Shown here: positions 19,718 to 28,523 of the stretch, one piece after another
Layout of the letters: the number at the start of each line of letters is the position of its first letter
Numbering within the stretch: position 1 is the first letter of the stretch
Assembly: GCF_001577305.1 (NCBI RefSeq)
Contig: NZ_CP014518.1
Coordinates: forward strand, 2,356,001-2,420,000
Length of the DNA: 64,000 bases
Direction: 5' to 3'
From: Sinomonas atrocyanea
GTDB taxonomy: Bacteria > Actinomycetota > Actinomycetes > Actinomycetales > Micrococcaceae
The notes under the pieces: model-generated
What the model was told of the DNA's origin: nothing
Databases searched by the model: none
Seen by the model: the letters and a program-made list of their open reading frames with translations, nothing else
Position numbers and translations under genes: made by a program

Positions 19718-20760
19718 AGATCAGGTACGCAGACGCCGTCGGACTCGCCACAGACCTGCTGCTCGCCGTCGGCTACGACAGGCCCAAGGCAGCAGCAGTC
19801 GCCCGGGCGCTCGGACTCGCAGAAGCATGGGGGCTGAGCTCGCACGGCCTGCTCAGGCTCCCCCTCTACCTCGACCGCACCCTCGCCGGAGGCTACGATC
19901 CCGACGCCGAGCTGACCACGGTCACGGACCTCGGCGCGCTCCTGGTCCTGGACGGGGCGACCAGCCTGGGCCACTGGCAGATGAGCCGCGCCGTAGAGCT
20001 CGGGACGCCGCGCGCGAAGCAGTTCGGCATCGCCGCCATCGCCATCGGCAACTCGGGCCATTGCGGCGCCCTCGGCGTCTACGCGGCCGACGCAGCCGAA
20101 GCAGGCCTCGTCTGCCTTGCATTCTCCTGCGGCCCGGCAGTGCTCCCCCCGTGGGGAGGGAACCAGCGCCTGCTCTCCACCTCTCCGATCGCCGCGGGAT
20201 TCCCACTTACCCCACAGCCGGCGATCGTCGACCTCGCCCTGAGCACAGTGGCCCGCGGCAAGATCGCCGCCTACGCCAACCGCAAAGAATCCCTGCCCGA
20301 AGGGTGGGCACTCGATGCCGCAGGGCGGCCGACCACCGACCCCGAAGAAGCACTCCTCGGGATGCTCTCCCCCTTGGGAGGCGCCAAGGGCTTCGCACTC
20401 GCCTTCCTCGTGGAAGCCCTCACCGCAGGCCTCGTCGGCCCCAGCCTCTCCAAGGACATGCCGGACTTCTTCGACCAGAACAGTCTCGGCCGCCCACAGG
20501 GGATATCCCACCTGCTCCTCCTGATAGATCCGGCCACGACTGACGCAGGAGGCGACCCCGAGGCCGCCCTCCAACGCTTCGCCGCCCTCGCCGCGGCCAC
20601 AGACGCTGCAGGAGGACGTGTCCCCGGAGCCCGCAGACTCGCCCCCAGCCGAATAGGCCCCCATCTGGTTGTCGACGTCCAAGACGAACTACTCGAAGGC
20701 CTCCGGGAACGCCAAAGGGCCACCGCCCCCACAGCCGACGGCCCCACAGCCACACCCTGA
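19714..20760 (+). CDS. Ldh2/malate-lactate dehydrogenase family, possibly ComC-like (R)-sulfolactate dehydrogenase
   Basis: A 348-residue member of the non-Rossmann malate/L-lactate/ureidoglycolate dehydrogenase family. It has the catalytic-His block WGLSSHGLLRLP near residue 45, GNSGHCGALGVYA near 115, and the NAD-contact segment SPLGGAKGFALA. ComC, the (R)-sulfolactate dehydrogenase of methanogens and of SuyAB-type bacteria, belongs here. Paired with the upstream D-2-hydroxyacid dehydrogenase it could invert sulfolactate through 3-sulfopyruvate so that the stereospecific SuyAB can use it. Last gene of the operon; ATG overlaps the previous stop. Family is certain; the sulfonate role is inferred. 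Confidence 0.78.
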   Translation: MKIRYADAVGLATDLLLAVGYDRPKAAAVARALGLAEAWGLSSHGLLRLPLYLDRTLAGGYDPDAELTTVTDLGALLVLDGATSLGHWQMSRAVELGTPRAKQFGIAAIAIGNSGHCGALGVYAADAAEAGLVCLAFSCGPAVLPPWGGNQRLLSTSPIAAGFPLTPQPAIVDLALSTVARGKIAAYANRKESLPEGWALDAAGRPTTDPEEALLGMLSPLGGAKGFALAFLVEALTAGLVGPSLSKDMPDFFDQNSLGRPQGISHLLLLIDPATTDAGGDPEAALQRFAALAAATDAAGGRVPGARRLAPSRIGPHLVVDVQDELLEGLRERQRATAPTADGPTATP

Positions 20761-21168
20761 GCCGCTTCAGGACGCTTCACGACGTCTCGACTGAAGGTGC
20801 TACCGGCCAGAAATACCGGAACGGCCAAAGCAGCGGCGGGGACTGTCTGATTGACGGTGTGAATGGCGTGGCCTGGCCGAAAGGAAGGGCCATAACCGAC
20901 ACCATCGAGATGATCGATCACGTGACGGGAGAGATCATCGATGAGAGACCGCCGGTGAGCCGCTCCCTGGCAGAGCGAGCGCCTCACCGATCTGGGCATC
21001 GGGCATGCCCCTCGTCTCCGGCAGCCCGCCGGGGCTGGCCTGCTGCGGGACGTGCACTGACGCTCCCGCACCACCACCACGGAAAAGCAGCAATGGTGAT
21101 GCAACTTTAGGTAACGTTGCTCCCGGTGGCACCTCCGCCACCCCATCACCACCCGGTCGGGGGCACCA
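20761..21168. other. Intergenic stretch after the catabolic operon
   Basis: About 400 bp with no protein I recognise in any frame. It is less GC-biased than its surroundings and contains several short inverted repeats, for example around ATCGATGATC at 20930-20945. It may hold the operon terminator and the promoter of the small gene that follows. Confidence 0.35.
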
Positions 21169-21555
21169 TTGGACCTCAGAAGTCGCCGCGAGCTCGCGCT
21201 GCAGATCACCGGCGTCAGCAGGCTCGTCCCCGCGCGGCCGCCCGCGGCGAAGGCCGACCCGCCGCCGGCCCCAAGGACGCCCCCGGTCTCCCCATCGCTG
21301 CTCACGGGGAATGTCATCGCCCTGCCGCGCCCTGAGCCGGCCCAGCCGCTTCACGAGACCATGCTCGAGATGCTGTACGAGGCGCGGCGGCGCGGCATGT
21401 CGCACACGCGGGACCCGCTCCCGGCCTGCGAGCTCATGCTGGAGATCCACGCTCCAGCCGGGGAGCTGCTGGGAATGCCCTGCGCAGCCTGCCACGAGCC
21501 GTGGCCCTGCAAGACCGTGCTGGGCATCCTCGGCGGTCTGGAGCCCGCCGTCTAG
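21169..21555 (+). CDS. Small hypothetical protein with Cys-x2-Cys-His motif
   Basis: A 128-residue protein of unknown function. The second half looks genuine: MLYEARRRGMSH, then PCAACHEPWPCKT near the C-terminus. Short proteins ending in a similar Cys/His-rich CAACHEPWPC block occur in actinobacteria and may bind a metal. The Pro/Ala-rich first half is low complexity. The start is uncertain: TTG 21169 has only a weak GGGGG site. No operon partner is evident. Confidence 0.5.
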   Translation: MDLRSRRELALQITGVSRLVPARPPAAKADPPPAPRTPPVSPSLLTGNVIALPRPEPAQPLHETMLEMLYEARRRGMSHTRDPLPACELMLEIHAPAGELLGMPCAACHEPWPCKTVLGILGGLEPAV

Positions 21556-21687
21556 GCTCGACCCACGTCCAGCGGTGCTGCTGACATGGCGGCCTGTCGC
21601 CCCAAGGACGGGGTAAGCACATCGTCATGGCGGAGCTGCTCTCGCGGCGATGAGCTCCTATGCGGGTACCGCAAGGCGGTACGGTCC

Positions 21688-22345
21688 TCAGGCATGCGAA
21701 TCTGGAGGCGTCGCCTTCAGGCCCCGCGGCGTCGGCAGCGACGGCTTGGTGAGGGAGTCGAGGAGCTGGAGCTTTTCGGCGGCGGGGCCGTCGGGGCTGG
21801 CGTGGTAGATGACGAGCATCTGGCCCGAAGGGCCGCTGACGGCGAGCTTCTCGCGGTGGAGACGCAGTTCGCCGAGCTGTGGATGCTCCAGTCGCATCTC
21901 GGCGCCCTCGCGCTCGCGGACCTCGTGGCGCGCCCACAGGGCCCGGAAGTGAGGGCTGGCCAGTGAGAGTTCGCCGACGAGTCCGATGAAGCGCTGGTCA
22001 TGAGTGTCGGTGCCGACGGACTGCCGGAAGCCGGCCACCAGTCGCTCGGTCGCGCTCTCCCAGTCCGGATAAAGGTCCTTCTCCGCGGGGTCGAGGAAGA
22101 CGTCCCTGAGCCGGTTGCGGCCGACGGCCAGGCGGGGCGAGAGCGCGGTGGCCAGTGAGTTGGCGGCGAGGACGTCGAAGTAGCGGCCCTCGACGAAGGC
22201 CGGCAGGGGAAGCGTGGCCACCAGCATGGCGACGCCCGCAGGGACCGATTCTCGGCGGGGCGCACGCCTCCGGCGACGTGGCCGCGGTTCACCGAGGCTG
22301 AGGAGGTAGGCCGTCGCGTCGTCGTCGAGCTGGAGGACGCCGGCG
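21688..22345 (-). pseudogene. XRE-family regulator remnant (MmyB-like ligand domain, DNA-binding end lost)
   Basis: About 215 residues match the C-terminal part of the helix-turn-helix regulators that carry an MmyB-like ligand domain: LDDDATAYLLSLGEP, GRYFDVLAANSLATALSP, then SPHFRALWARHEV and the hydrophobic end LVIYHASPDG. The N-terminal HTH (about 70 residues) and the start codon are missing; upstream of QLDDDAT the frame runs into the antisense of an SDR gene. No start fits. The regulator and the SDR are normally divergent, so a single deletion removing both 5' ends explains the arrangement. Confidence 0.7.
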
Positions 22346-22917
22346 ATGCCCTCCCCGTGGCGGCCGACGTCTCCGATCCGCTCGCGGTCGCGGCACTGTT
22401 CGAGGCAGCGGACCGGGCCTTCGGCGGCGTCGACGTCGTGGTGCACGCAGCCGCACGCATGAGGCTCTCTCCACTGGCCGATTTCAATCTCGAGGACCTC
22501 GACCGGATGCTGCGCATCAACGTGCTCGGGACCTGTATCGTCAACCAGCAGGCCGCCCGGCGCGTCCGGCCCGGCGGCGCGATCGTGAACCTCTCGTCCT
22601 CCGTCATAGGCCGGGTCCTGCCGGGCTACACCGGCTACGCAGCCAGCAAGGCGGCCGTCGAGGCGATGACCTTCATCCTCGCCCACGAGCTCCGCGGACG
22701 CGACGTCACCGTGAACGCCATCGCGCCCGGGCCGACGGCCACCGAGATGTTCCTCGACGGCAAGAGCCCCGAGCAGATCGAGTTCTTCGCCAAGGCCGCG
22801 CCCCTGGAACGTCTCGGCACCCCCGAGGACATCGCGAAGGCGGTCGCCTTCCTGGCCGGCCCAGATGGGCACTGGATCAACGGGCAGACGCTCCGGGCGA
22901 ACGGCGGAGTGAACTGA
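22345..22917 (+). pseudogene. SDR oxidoreductase remnant lacking its NAD-binding N-terminus
   Basis: About 186 residues of a short-chain dehydrogenase: ADVSDPLAVAALF, NLSSSVIG with the catalytic Ser, YAASK with Tyr/Lys, NAIAPGPT, and the end GQTLRANGG. The first 50 or so residues, including the TGxxxGxG cofactor loop, are missing. A GTG at 22357 could give translation but the product could not bind NAD(P) normally. It abuts the truncated regulator head to head and ends at a strong hairpin. Confidence 0.7.
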
Positions 22918-22918
22918 A

Positions 22919-22955
22919 CGGGCCCACGCCGCCAGACCATGGCGGCGTGGGCCCG
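22919..22955. terminator. Strong bidirectional hairpin between the SDR remnant and pdxS
   Basis: A perfect 15-bp stem (CGGGCCCACGCCGCC and its complement) with a 7-base loop lies between the convergent SDR remnant and pdxS. It can stop transcription from both sides. If real, it also uncouples pdxS from anything further downstream such as the distant pdxT. Confidence 0.75.
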
Positions 22956-22977
22956 AAGTGACCTCGCGTGCTGAGGC

Positions 22978-23886
22978 TTACCAGCCGCGCTCGGCGAGGC
23001 GGTGGGGCGCCGGGATGTCGTCGACGTTGATGCCGACCATGGCCTCGCCCAGGCCGCGGGAGACCTTGGCGATCATGTCCGGGTCGTCGAAGAAGGTCGT
23101 GGCCTTCACGACGGCGGCGGCGCGCTCGGCCGGGTTGCCGGACTTGAAGATGCCGGAGCCGACGAACACGCCGTCAGCACCCAGCTGCATCATCATCGCC
23201 GCGTCGGCCGGGGTGGCGATGCCGCCGGCCGTGAACAGCACGACCGGGAGCTTGCCGGTCTCGGCGATCTCCTTGACGAGCTCGAACGGGGCCTGCAGCT
23301 CCTTGGCCGCGACGTAGAGCTCGTCCTCGGGAAGGGAGGTGAGGCGCTTGATCTCGGCGCGGATCTTGCGCATGTGCGTGGTCGCGTTGGAGACGTCGCC
23401 GGTGCCGGCTTCGCCCTTGGAGCGGATCATGGCCGCGCCCTCGTTGATGCGGCGCAGGGCCTCGCCGAGGTTGGTCGCACCGCACACGAACGGGACGGTG
23501 AACTTCCACTTGTCGATGTGGTTCTCGTAGTCGGCCGGGGTCAGGACCTCGGACTCGTCGATGTAGTCCACGCCGAGGGACTGCAGGACCTGCGCCTCGA
23601 CGAAGTGGCCGATGCGGGCCTTGGCCATGACCGGGATGGAGACGGCCTCGATGATCGAGCCGATCATGTCCGGGTCCGACATGCGGGACACGCCGCCCTG
23701 GGCACGGATGTCAGCAGGGACGCGCTCGAGCGCCATGACGGCCACGGCGCCGGCATCCTCGGCGATCTTCGCCTGCTCGACGTTGACGACGTCCATGATG
23801 ACGCCGCCCTTGAGCATCTCGGCCATGCCACGCTTGACACGGTTGCTGCCGGTCGTGGGAGCCGAGGCGTTTGCTTCAGTAGACAC
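22978..23886 (-). CDS. pdxS: Pyridoxal 5'-phosphate synthase lyase subunit PdxS
   Basis: A 302-residue PdxS (SNZ family). It makes PLP from ribose 5-phosphate, glyceraldehyde 3-phosphate and PdxT-derived ammonia. Diagnostic blocks are all present: RGMAEMLKGGVIMDVV, AGAVAVMALERVPADIR, SRMSDP and the catalytic-Lys segments MAKARIGHF and HIDKWKF. Length and conservation are those of an intact core gene. It follows the CDP-alcohol transferase on the same strand after 58 bp. The usual companion pdxT is not next to it but at the left window edge, with 22.5 kb of other genes and a hairpin in between. Confidence 0.96.
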   Translation of the reverse strand: MSTEANASAPTTGSNRVKRGMAEMLKGGVIMDVVNVEQAKIAEDAGAVAVMALERVPADIRAQGGVSRMSDPDMIGSIIEAVSIPVMAKARIGHFVEAQVLQSLGVDYIDESEVLTPADYENHIDKWKFTVPFVCGATNLGEALRRINEGAAMIRSKGEAGTGDVSNATTHMRKIRAEIKRLTSLPEDELYVAAKELQAPFELVKEIAETGKLPVVLFTAGGIATPADAAMMMQLGADGVFVGSGIFKSGNPAERAAAVVKATTFFDDPDMIAKVSRGLGEAMVGINVDDIPAPHRLAERGW

Positions 23887-23944
23887 GTGCTCGTCTTTCT
23901 TGTCGCGCGGAAAGCTTGGAAAACGTCTGTGGGGACACCTCAGT

Positions 23945-24556
23945 CTAGCCCCGGCGCGCCGCCTGCCGGTGCACTGCGAGCACCCGCTGGACCACTGTGA
24001 CGGCGCTGGCCGCCGCGAGGAGCGCCAGGGTCCATGTCAGGAACGGCACGGGCAGGCCGAGGCCCGTCAGGCCGGCCACGACGAGGGTCGAGACGAGCCG
24101 CTCGGCGCGCTCGGCGATGCCGACGTTCGCGGCATAGCCGAGCGACTCGGCCTTGGCGCGGGCGTAGGAGACGATGTTGCCCAGGGCAAGGCAGGCCACA
24201 GCGAGGGCCCCGGTCGCAAAGCTCTCGCCGCCGCCGAAGAACCAGCAGGCGAGGCCGCCGAAGACCGCCGCGTCCTGGACCCGGTCCAGGGTCGAGTCGA
24301 GGAACCCGCCCCAGGTGCCCGCGCGCTGCGACAGTCGTGCCATGAGGCCGTCGATGACGTCGGAGAAGACGAAGGCGGTGATGACCACGACGCCCCAGAA
24401 CAGCTGGCCCAGGGGGAAGAGGATGACCGCGCCGAGGGTGACGCCGAGGGTTCCGGCGAGCGTGACGGCGTCCGGGGAGACGTGCAGGCGCAGCAGCAGC
24501 CGCGCGAGCGGGGTGAAGACGCGGCCGAAGGCGTCGCGCGCGTGCCTATTGAGCAC
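23945..24556 (-). CDS. CDP-alcohol phosphatidyltransferase (phosphatidylinositol phosphate synthase type)
   Basis: A 203-residue integral membrane enzyme with about six helices. The family active site D-x2-DG-x2-AR-x8-G-x3-D-x3-D is complete in DVIDGLMAR...GGFLDSTLDRVQD. In actinobacteria the copy downstream of thrS and the HIT gene is generally the synthase that makes phosphatidylinositol phosphate, the base of PI and PIM lipids. It overlaps the HIT gene by 11 bases. Acyltransferase and mannosyltransferase genes that often follow in other actinobacteria are not present here; pdxS comes next. Confidence 0.88.
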   Translation of the reverse strand: MLNRHARDAFGRVFTPLARLLLRLHVSPDAVTLAGTLGVTLGAVILFPLGQLFWGVVVITAFVFSDVIDGLMARLSQRAGTWGGFLDSTLDRVQDAAVFGGLACWFFGGGESFATGALAVACLALGNIVSYARAKAESLGYAANVGIAERAERLVSTLVVAGLTGLGLPVPFLTWTLALLAAASAVTVVQRVLAVHRQAARRG

Positions 24557-25169
24557 CCGCGGCCGTCCCCTCGCCCGGCCAGGCCTCCGCGAGCAGCCGG
24601 CGTGTCTCGTCGAGGGTCTGGGTGATCTGCTTGGTCTGGGCGATGATCGGCAGGAAGTTCGCGTCCCCGCCCCAGCGTGGGACCACGTGCTGGTGGAGGT
24701 GGGCGGCGATCCCGGCCCCGCCCGCGTCCCCCTGGTTGATGCCCAGGTTGAAGCCGTGCGGGCGGGACACCTCCCGGATCACGCGCATCGCCGTCTGCGC
24801 GATCTGCGCCATCTCCGCCGTCTCCTCCGCGGTGATGTCGGTGTAGTCGGCCACGTGCCGGTACGGGCAGACCAGGAGGTGGCCCGGGTTGTAGGGGAAG
24901 AGGTTGAGGATCGCGTAGCAGGTCCGCCCGCGGTGCACGATCAGGGACTCCTCGTCGCTGCGGCCCGGCGCCGCGCAGAACGGGCAGTCCTTGTCCGTGT
25001 ACTGGTTCTGCCCGCCCTTGACGTAGGCCATGCGGTGCGGGGTCCACAGGCGCCCGAACGCGTCCGGCGTCCCGGGCAGTTCGAACGGATCCGTCACGGC
25101 GGCGTCGGACGCGGCCTCGCCGACGGCCGACTCCGCCTGCTGGCCCTGGGCTCCCCCGGACCCCGCCAC
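24546..25169 (-). CDS. HIT-family nucleotide hydrolase/transferase
   Basis: A 207-residue histidine-triad protein. The triad reads HLHQHVVPRW near residue 150, preceded by NLGINQGDAGGAG, and a CPFC zinc-type knuckle lies near residue 60. This branch sits beside thrS across actinobacteria and resembles Ap4A phosphorylases and related HIT enzymes. It begins one base after the thrS stop with a GTG start, so the two are surely co-transcribed. The substrate cannot be set from sequence alone. Confidence 0.9.
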   Translation of the reverse strand: MAGSGGAQGQQAESAVGEAASDAAVTDPFELPGTPDAFGRLWTPHRMAYVKGGQNQYTDKDCPFCAAPGRSDEESLIVHRGRTCYAILNLFPYNPGHLLVCPYRHVADYTDITAEETAEMAQIAQTAMRVIREVSRPHGFNLGINQGDAGGAGIAAHLHQHVVPRWGGDANFLPIIAQTKQITQTLDETRRLLAEAWPGEGTAAGAQ

Positions 25170-25170
25170 G

Positions 25171-27201
25171 TCAGAGGGCCCTCGAGCGGACGGCCTCGAC
25201 GATCCGCCGCACGGCCTCGTCGACGGGCACGCCGTTGTCCTGGCTGCCGTCGCGGAAGCGGAACGAGACGGCCCCGGCCTCGGCGTCGTCGCCGCCCGCG
25301 ATGAGCACGAACGGCACCTTCTCCTTGCTCGCGGTGCGGATCTTCTTCGGGAATCGGTCGCTCGATGCGTCCACCTCCGCGCGGATCCCCTCCTTCTTCA
25401 GGCGGTCCACGACGTCGTACAGGTAGTCGTTGAACGCCTCCGCGACCGGGATGGCGACCACCTGGACGGGGGCGAGCCACGCCGGGAAGGCGCCCGCGTA
25501 GTGCTCGGTGAGCACGCCCAGGAAGCGCTCGATCGAGCCGAACTTCGCGGCGTGGATCATGACCGGCTCTTGGCGGGTCCCGTCGGCGGCCTGGTACTCG
25601 AGCCCGAAGCGCGCGGGCTGGTTGAAGTCGTACTGGACGGTGGACATCTGCCACGTCCGTCCGATCGCATCGCGGGCCTGGACCGAGATCTTCGGGCCGT
25701 AGTACGCGGCCCCGCCCGGATCCGGCACGAGCTCGAGCCCGGTCTCGAGGGCCACGCGCTCGAGGACGGCTGTGGCCTCTTCCCACTGCTCGTCGGTGCC
25801 GATGAACTTGTCCGACTCCGGGTCGCGGGTGGAGAGCTCGAGGTAGAAGTCGTCGAGGCCGAAGTCGCGCAGGAGGGAGAGGATGAAGGTCAGCAGGTGC
25901 TTGACCTCGCCCGGGGCCTGCTCCTTGGTCACATAGGAGTGCGAGTCGTCCTGGGCGAAGCCGCGGACGCGGGTGAGGCCGTGGACCACGCCCGACTTCT
26001 CGTACCGGTAGACGTGCCCGAACTCGAACAGCCGCATCGGCAGCTCGCGGTAGGACCGGCCGCGCGAGCGGTAGATGAGGTTGTGCATGGGGCAGTTCAT
26101 GGCCTTGAGGCGGTAGTCCTGGCCCGGCTTGGTGATGTTGCCGTCCTCGTCGCGCTCCTCGTCGACGTGCAGCGGCGGGAACATGGTGTCCGCGTAGTAC
26201 GGCAGGTGGCCCGAGGTGTGGAACAGGCCGTCCTTGGAGATGTGGGGGGTCCCGACGTACTGGAAGCCCTCCTCGATGTGCCGGCGGCGGACGTAGTCCT
26301 CCATCTCCCGCTTGATGATCCCGCCCTTCGGGTGGAACACGGGCAGGCCGGAGCCGAGCTCGTCGGGGAAGGAGAACAGGTCCAGCTCGGCGCCGAGCTT
26401 GCGGTGGTCGCGCCGCTCGGCCTCCGCGATGCGGTCCTGGTAGGCCTTGAGGGCCTCCTTGGTGGGCCACGCCGTGCCGTAGATGCGCTGGAGCTGGACG
26501 TTCTTCTCGCTCCCGAGCCAGTAGGCAGCCGCGGAGCGGGTCAGCGCGAAGGCGTTGGAGATGAGCTTGGTGTTGGGCAGGTGCGGACCACGGCACAGGT
26601 CGCACCAGATGACCTCGCCGCTCTTGCGGTCGATGTTGTCGTAGATCGTGATCTCGCCCGCGCCGACCTCGACGTTCGCGCCCTCCTTGGCCGCGGCGTC
26701 GTGCGCCTTCGAGTCCTGGTCCTTGACCCCGAGGAGGACGAGCTTGTAGGGCTCGTCGGCCATGGCGGCGCCGGCCTCGACCTCGGTGACGACGCGGCGG
26801 CGGAAGACCTGGTTCTGGTTGACGATCTTGAGCATCATCTTCTCGAGGGTGCGCAGGTCCTCGGGGGTGAAGGGCTCGGCGACGTCGAAGTCGAAGTAGA
26901 AGCCGTCCTTGATGTACGGGCCGATGCCGAGCTTGGCGCCCGGGCGGAGCTGCTGCACGGCCTGGGCCATCACGTGCGCCGTCGAGTGCCGCAGGACGTT
27001 GAGCCCGTCCTCGCTGGCGATGTCGACGCCCTCGACCACGGCGCCGTCGGGGACGGACTGGTCGAGGTCCTTGAGGACGCCGTCGACGCGCATCACGACG
27101 ATCTCGCGGTGCCCGTCGAACAGCTCGGTCCCCGTGGTGCCCGCCGTCACGGTTCGCGGTTCGCCGTCAACGGTGATCGTCATCTGCTGGGCCTCTGGCA
27201 C
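25171..27201 (-). CDS. thrS: Threonyl-tRNA synthetase
   Basis: A 676-residue class II synthetase. Order of domains: TGS (about 5-70), the editing/SAD domain (about 75-235), the class II core (about 280-560) and the anticodon-binding domain (about 570-670). Zinc ligands are visible as Cys in MNCPMHN, His in DDSHSY and His in MIHAAKFGS. The GTG at 27201 follows GAGGAGA; an ATG 30 bases upstream and one 18 bases downstream are alternatives. The open frame extends 900 bases further, antisense to the SRAP gene, and is not coding. First gene of thrS-HIT-CDP-alcohol transferase. Confidence 0.96.
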   Translation of the reverse strand: MPEAQQMTITVDGEPRTVTAGTTGTELFDGHREIVVMRVDGVLKDLDQSVPDGAVVEGVDIASEDGLNVLRHSTAHVMAQAVQQLRPGAKLGIGPYIKDGFYFDFDVAEPFTPEDLRTLEKMMLKIVNQNQVFRRRVVTEVEAGAAMADEPYKLVLLGVKDQDSKAHDAAAKEGANVEVGAGEITIYDNIDRKSGEVIWCDLCRGPHLPNTKLISNAFALTRSAAAYWLGSEKNVQLQRIYGTAWPTKEALKAYQDRIAEAERRDHRKLGAELDLFSFPDELGSGLPVFHPKGGIIKREMEDYVRRRHIEEGFQYVGTPHISKDGLFHTSGHLPYYADTMFPPLHVDEERDEDGNITKPGQDYRLKAMNCPMHNLIYRSRGRSYRELPMRLFEFGHVYRYEKSGVVHGLTRVRGFAQDDSHSYVTKEQAPGEVKHLLTFILSLLRDFGLDDFYLELSTRDPESDKFIGTDEQWEEATAVLERVALETGLELVPDPGGAAYYGPKISVQARDAIGRTWQMSTVQYDFNQPARFGLEYQAADGTRQEPVMIHAAKFGSIERFLGVLTEHYAGAFPAWLAPVQVVAIPVAEAFNDYLYDVVDRLKKEGIRAEVDASSDRFPKKIRTASKEKVPFVLIAGGDDAEAGAVSFRFRDGSQDNGVPVDEAVRRIVEAVRSRAL

Positions 27202-27348
27202 GGGTCTCTCCTCGTCATGTTCCGGCTTCATAGCTTGTGGCATACGGGGACCACAGCCAGCCAGCGTCAAGCCTATCGGATCGCGCCCTCCGTCCCGGGC
27301 GGCGACGGGGCCTCGTGGCCGCCCGGCGCCGTTGGCGATAATGGGCCC

Positions 27349-28077
27349 ATGTGCGGCAGATACGTCATGGCCCGTCCCGTGGGCGACCTGGTGGCGGAGT
27401 TCGACGTCGACGAGACCTACATCGACGAGCTCGAGCCCTCCTACAACATCGCCCCGACGGACCCGGTGCCCCTCGTGCTGGACCGGCGCGAGAAGGACAC
27501 CGGGGAGCTCTCCCGCAAGCTCGTCACCGCGCGGTGGGGTCTCGTGCCCCCGTGGGCAAAGGACACCAAGGGCGCCGCCCGGCTCATCAATGCGCGGCGC
27601 GAGACGGTCACGGAGAAGCCCTCCTTCCGCAAGGCGGCCGCGGCCAAGCGCGCGCTCGTCCCCGCGGACGGCTACTACGAGTGGGAGAAGAGGGAGAGCG
27701 CGGCGAAGCCGGGCAGCATCGAGAAGGTCCCCACCTACCTCCACGCGGACGACGACGGGCTGCTCGCCTTCGCCGCCCTGTTCGAGAACTGGCCGGACCC
27801 CACCCTGCCGCCCGACCATCCCGGGCGGTGGCTGCGCACGTGCACCATCCTGACCGGTCCGGCGACCGACGCGCTGGGCTACATCCACGACCGCACCCCG
27901 GTCATCGTCCCGCGCGAGATGTGGTCGGACTGGCTCGACCCGGAGACCACGGCCGAGGCGGACGTGAAGGCGCTCATCGACTCGATGCCCGAGCCCCACC
28001 TGGTTCCCCGGATCGTCGGGAGCCTGGTCAACAGCGTCCGCAACAACGGTCCGGAACTCATCGAAGCGGCCGGATGA
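27349..28077 (+). CDS. SRAP domain protein (HMCES/YedK-type abasic-site shield)
   Basis: A 242-residue SOS-response-associated peptidase-family protein that cross-links to abasic sites in single-stranded DNA. Cys2 (MCGRYVM) must be exposed by removal of Met1; the other signature residues are Asn in YNIAPT, Glu in GYYEW and His in IHDRTPVIVP. All are intact. It is divergent from thrS across 147 bp and stands 77 bp before mycoredoxin. The start is fixed by the Cys2 requirement. Confidence 0.93.
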   Translation: MCGRYVMARPVGDLVAEFDVDETYIDELEPSYNIAPTDPVPLVLDRREKDTGELSRKLVTARWGLVPPWAKDTKGAARLINARRETVTEKPSFRKAAAAKRALVPADGYYEWEKRESAAKPGSIEKVPTYLHADDDGLLAFAALFENWPDPTLPPDHPGRWLRTCTILTGPATDALGYIHDRTPVIVPREMWSDWLDPETTAEADVKALIDSMPEPHLVPRIVGSLVNSVRNNGPELIEAAG

Positions 28078-28154
28078 CGCCCCCGGACGGGGAATATCCC
28101 GCGTCCGCCCCGCGTTCCCTATGCTCGGATCCCCCAACCCCTAGGAGCACACCC

Positions 28155-28415
28155 ATGGACACCTTCACCCCGGCCGCCGGCACGATCACGATGTTCTCGA
28201 CGACCTGGTGCGGCTACTGCAACCGGCTCAAGAAGCAGCTGGACGCCCAGGGCATCGGCTACACCGAGGTGAACATCGAGGAGGTCGAGGGCACCGCCGA
28301 GCTCGTCGAGCAGCTCAACGGCGGCAACCGGACCGTCCCGACCGTGATGTTCCCGGACGGCAGCGCTGCGACCAACCCCTCGGCGGCGCAGGTGAAGGCC
28401 AAGCTCGGCCTCTGA
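28155..28415 (+). CDS. mrx1: Mycoredoxin (glutaredoxin-like, CGYC)
   Basis: An 86-residue glutaredoxin-fold protein with the redox motif CGYC at about 19-22 (TTWCGYCNRLKK), the cis-Pro segment RTVPTVMFPDG, and a C-terminal helix. Mycoredoxin-1 reduces mycothiol-protein mixed disulfides in actinobacteria. An AGGAG site precedes the ATG. It precedes the mycothiol-dependent formaldehyde dehydrogenase gene, in keeping with a thiol-metabolism neighbourhood. Confidence 0.88.
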   Translation: MDTFTPAAGTITMFSTTWCGYCNRLKKQLDAQGIGYTEVNIEEVEGTAELVEQLNGGNRTVPTVMFPDGSAATNPSAAQVKAKLGL

Positions 28416-28523
28416 CGCGTGCGGGCGTCCGGCGGTCTGCGCCTCGGACCCGGTTTGCCCAGCCTCCCCCGGCCCCTCCTACGATGGCCCCACACCGTAG
28501 GACGAGTCAGGGGAGGTTTTTTC

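Noticed and set aside
20935..21495. Minus-strand frame after the sulfonate operon, possible transposase scrap
   Set aside because: No catalytic or HTH motif; overlaps the small Cys/His protein.
25030..27348. Upstream extension of the SRAP gene antisense to thrS
   Set aside because: SRAP requires Cys at position 2, which fixes the start at 27349; the extension is thrS read backwards.
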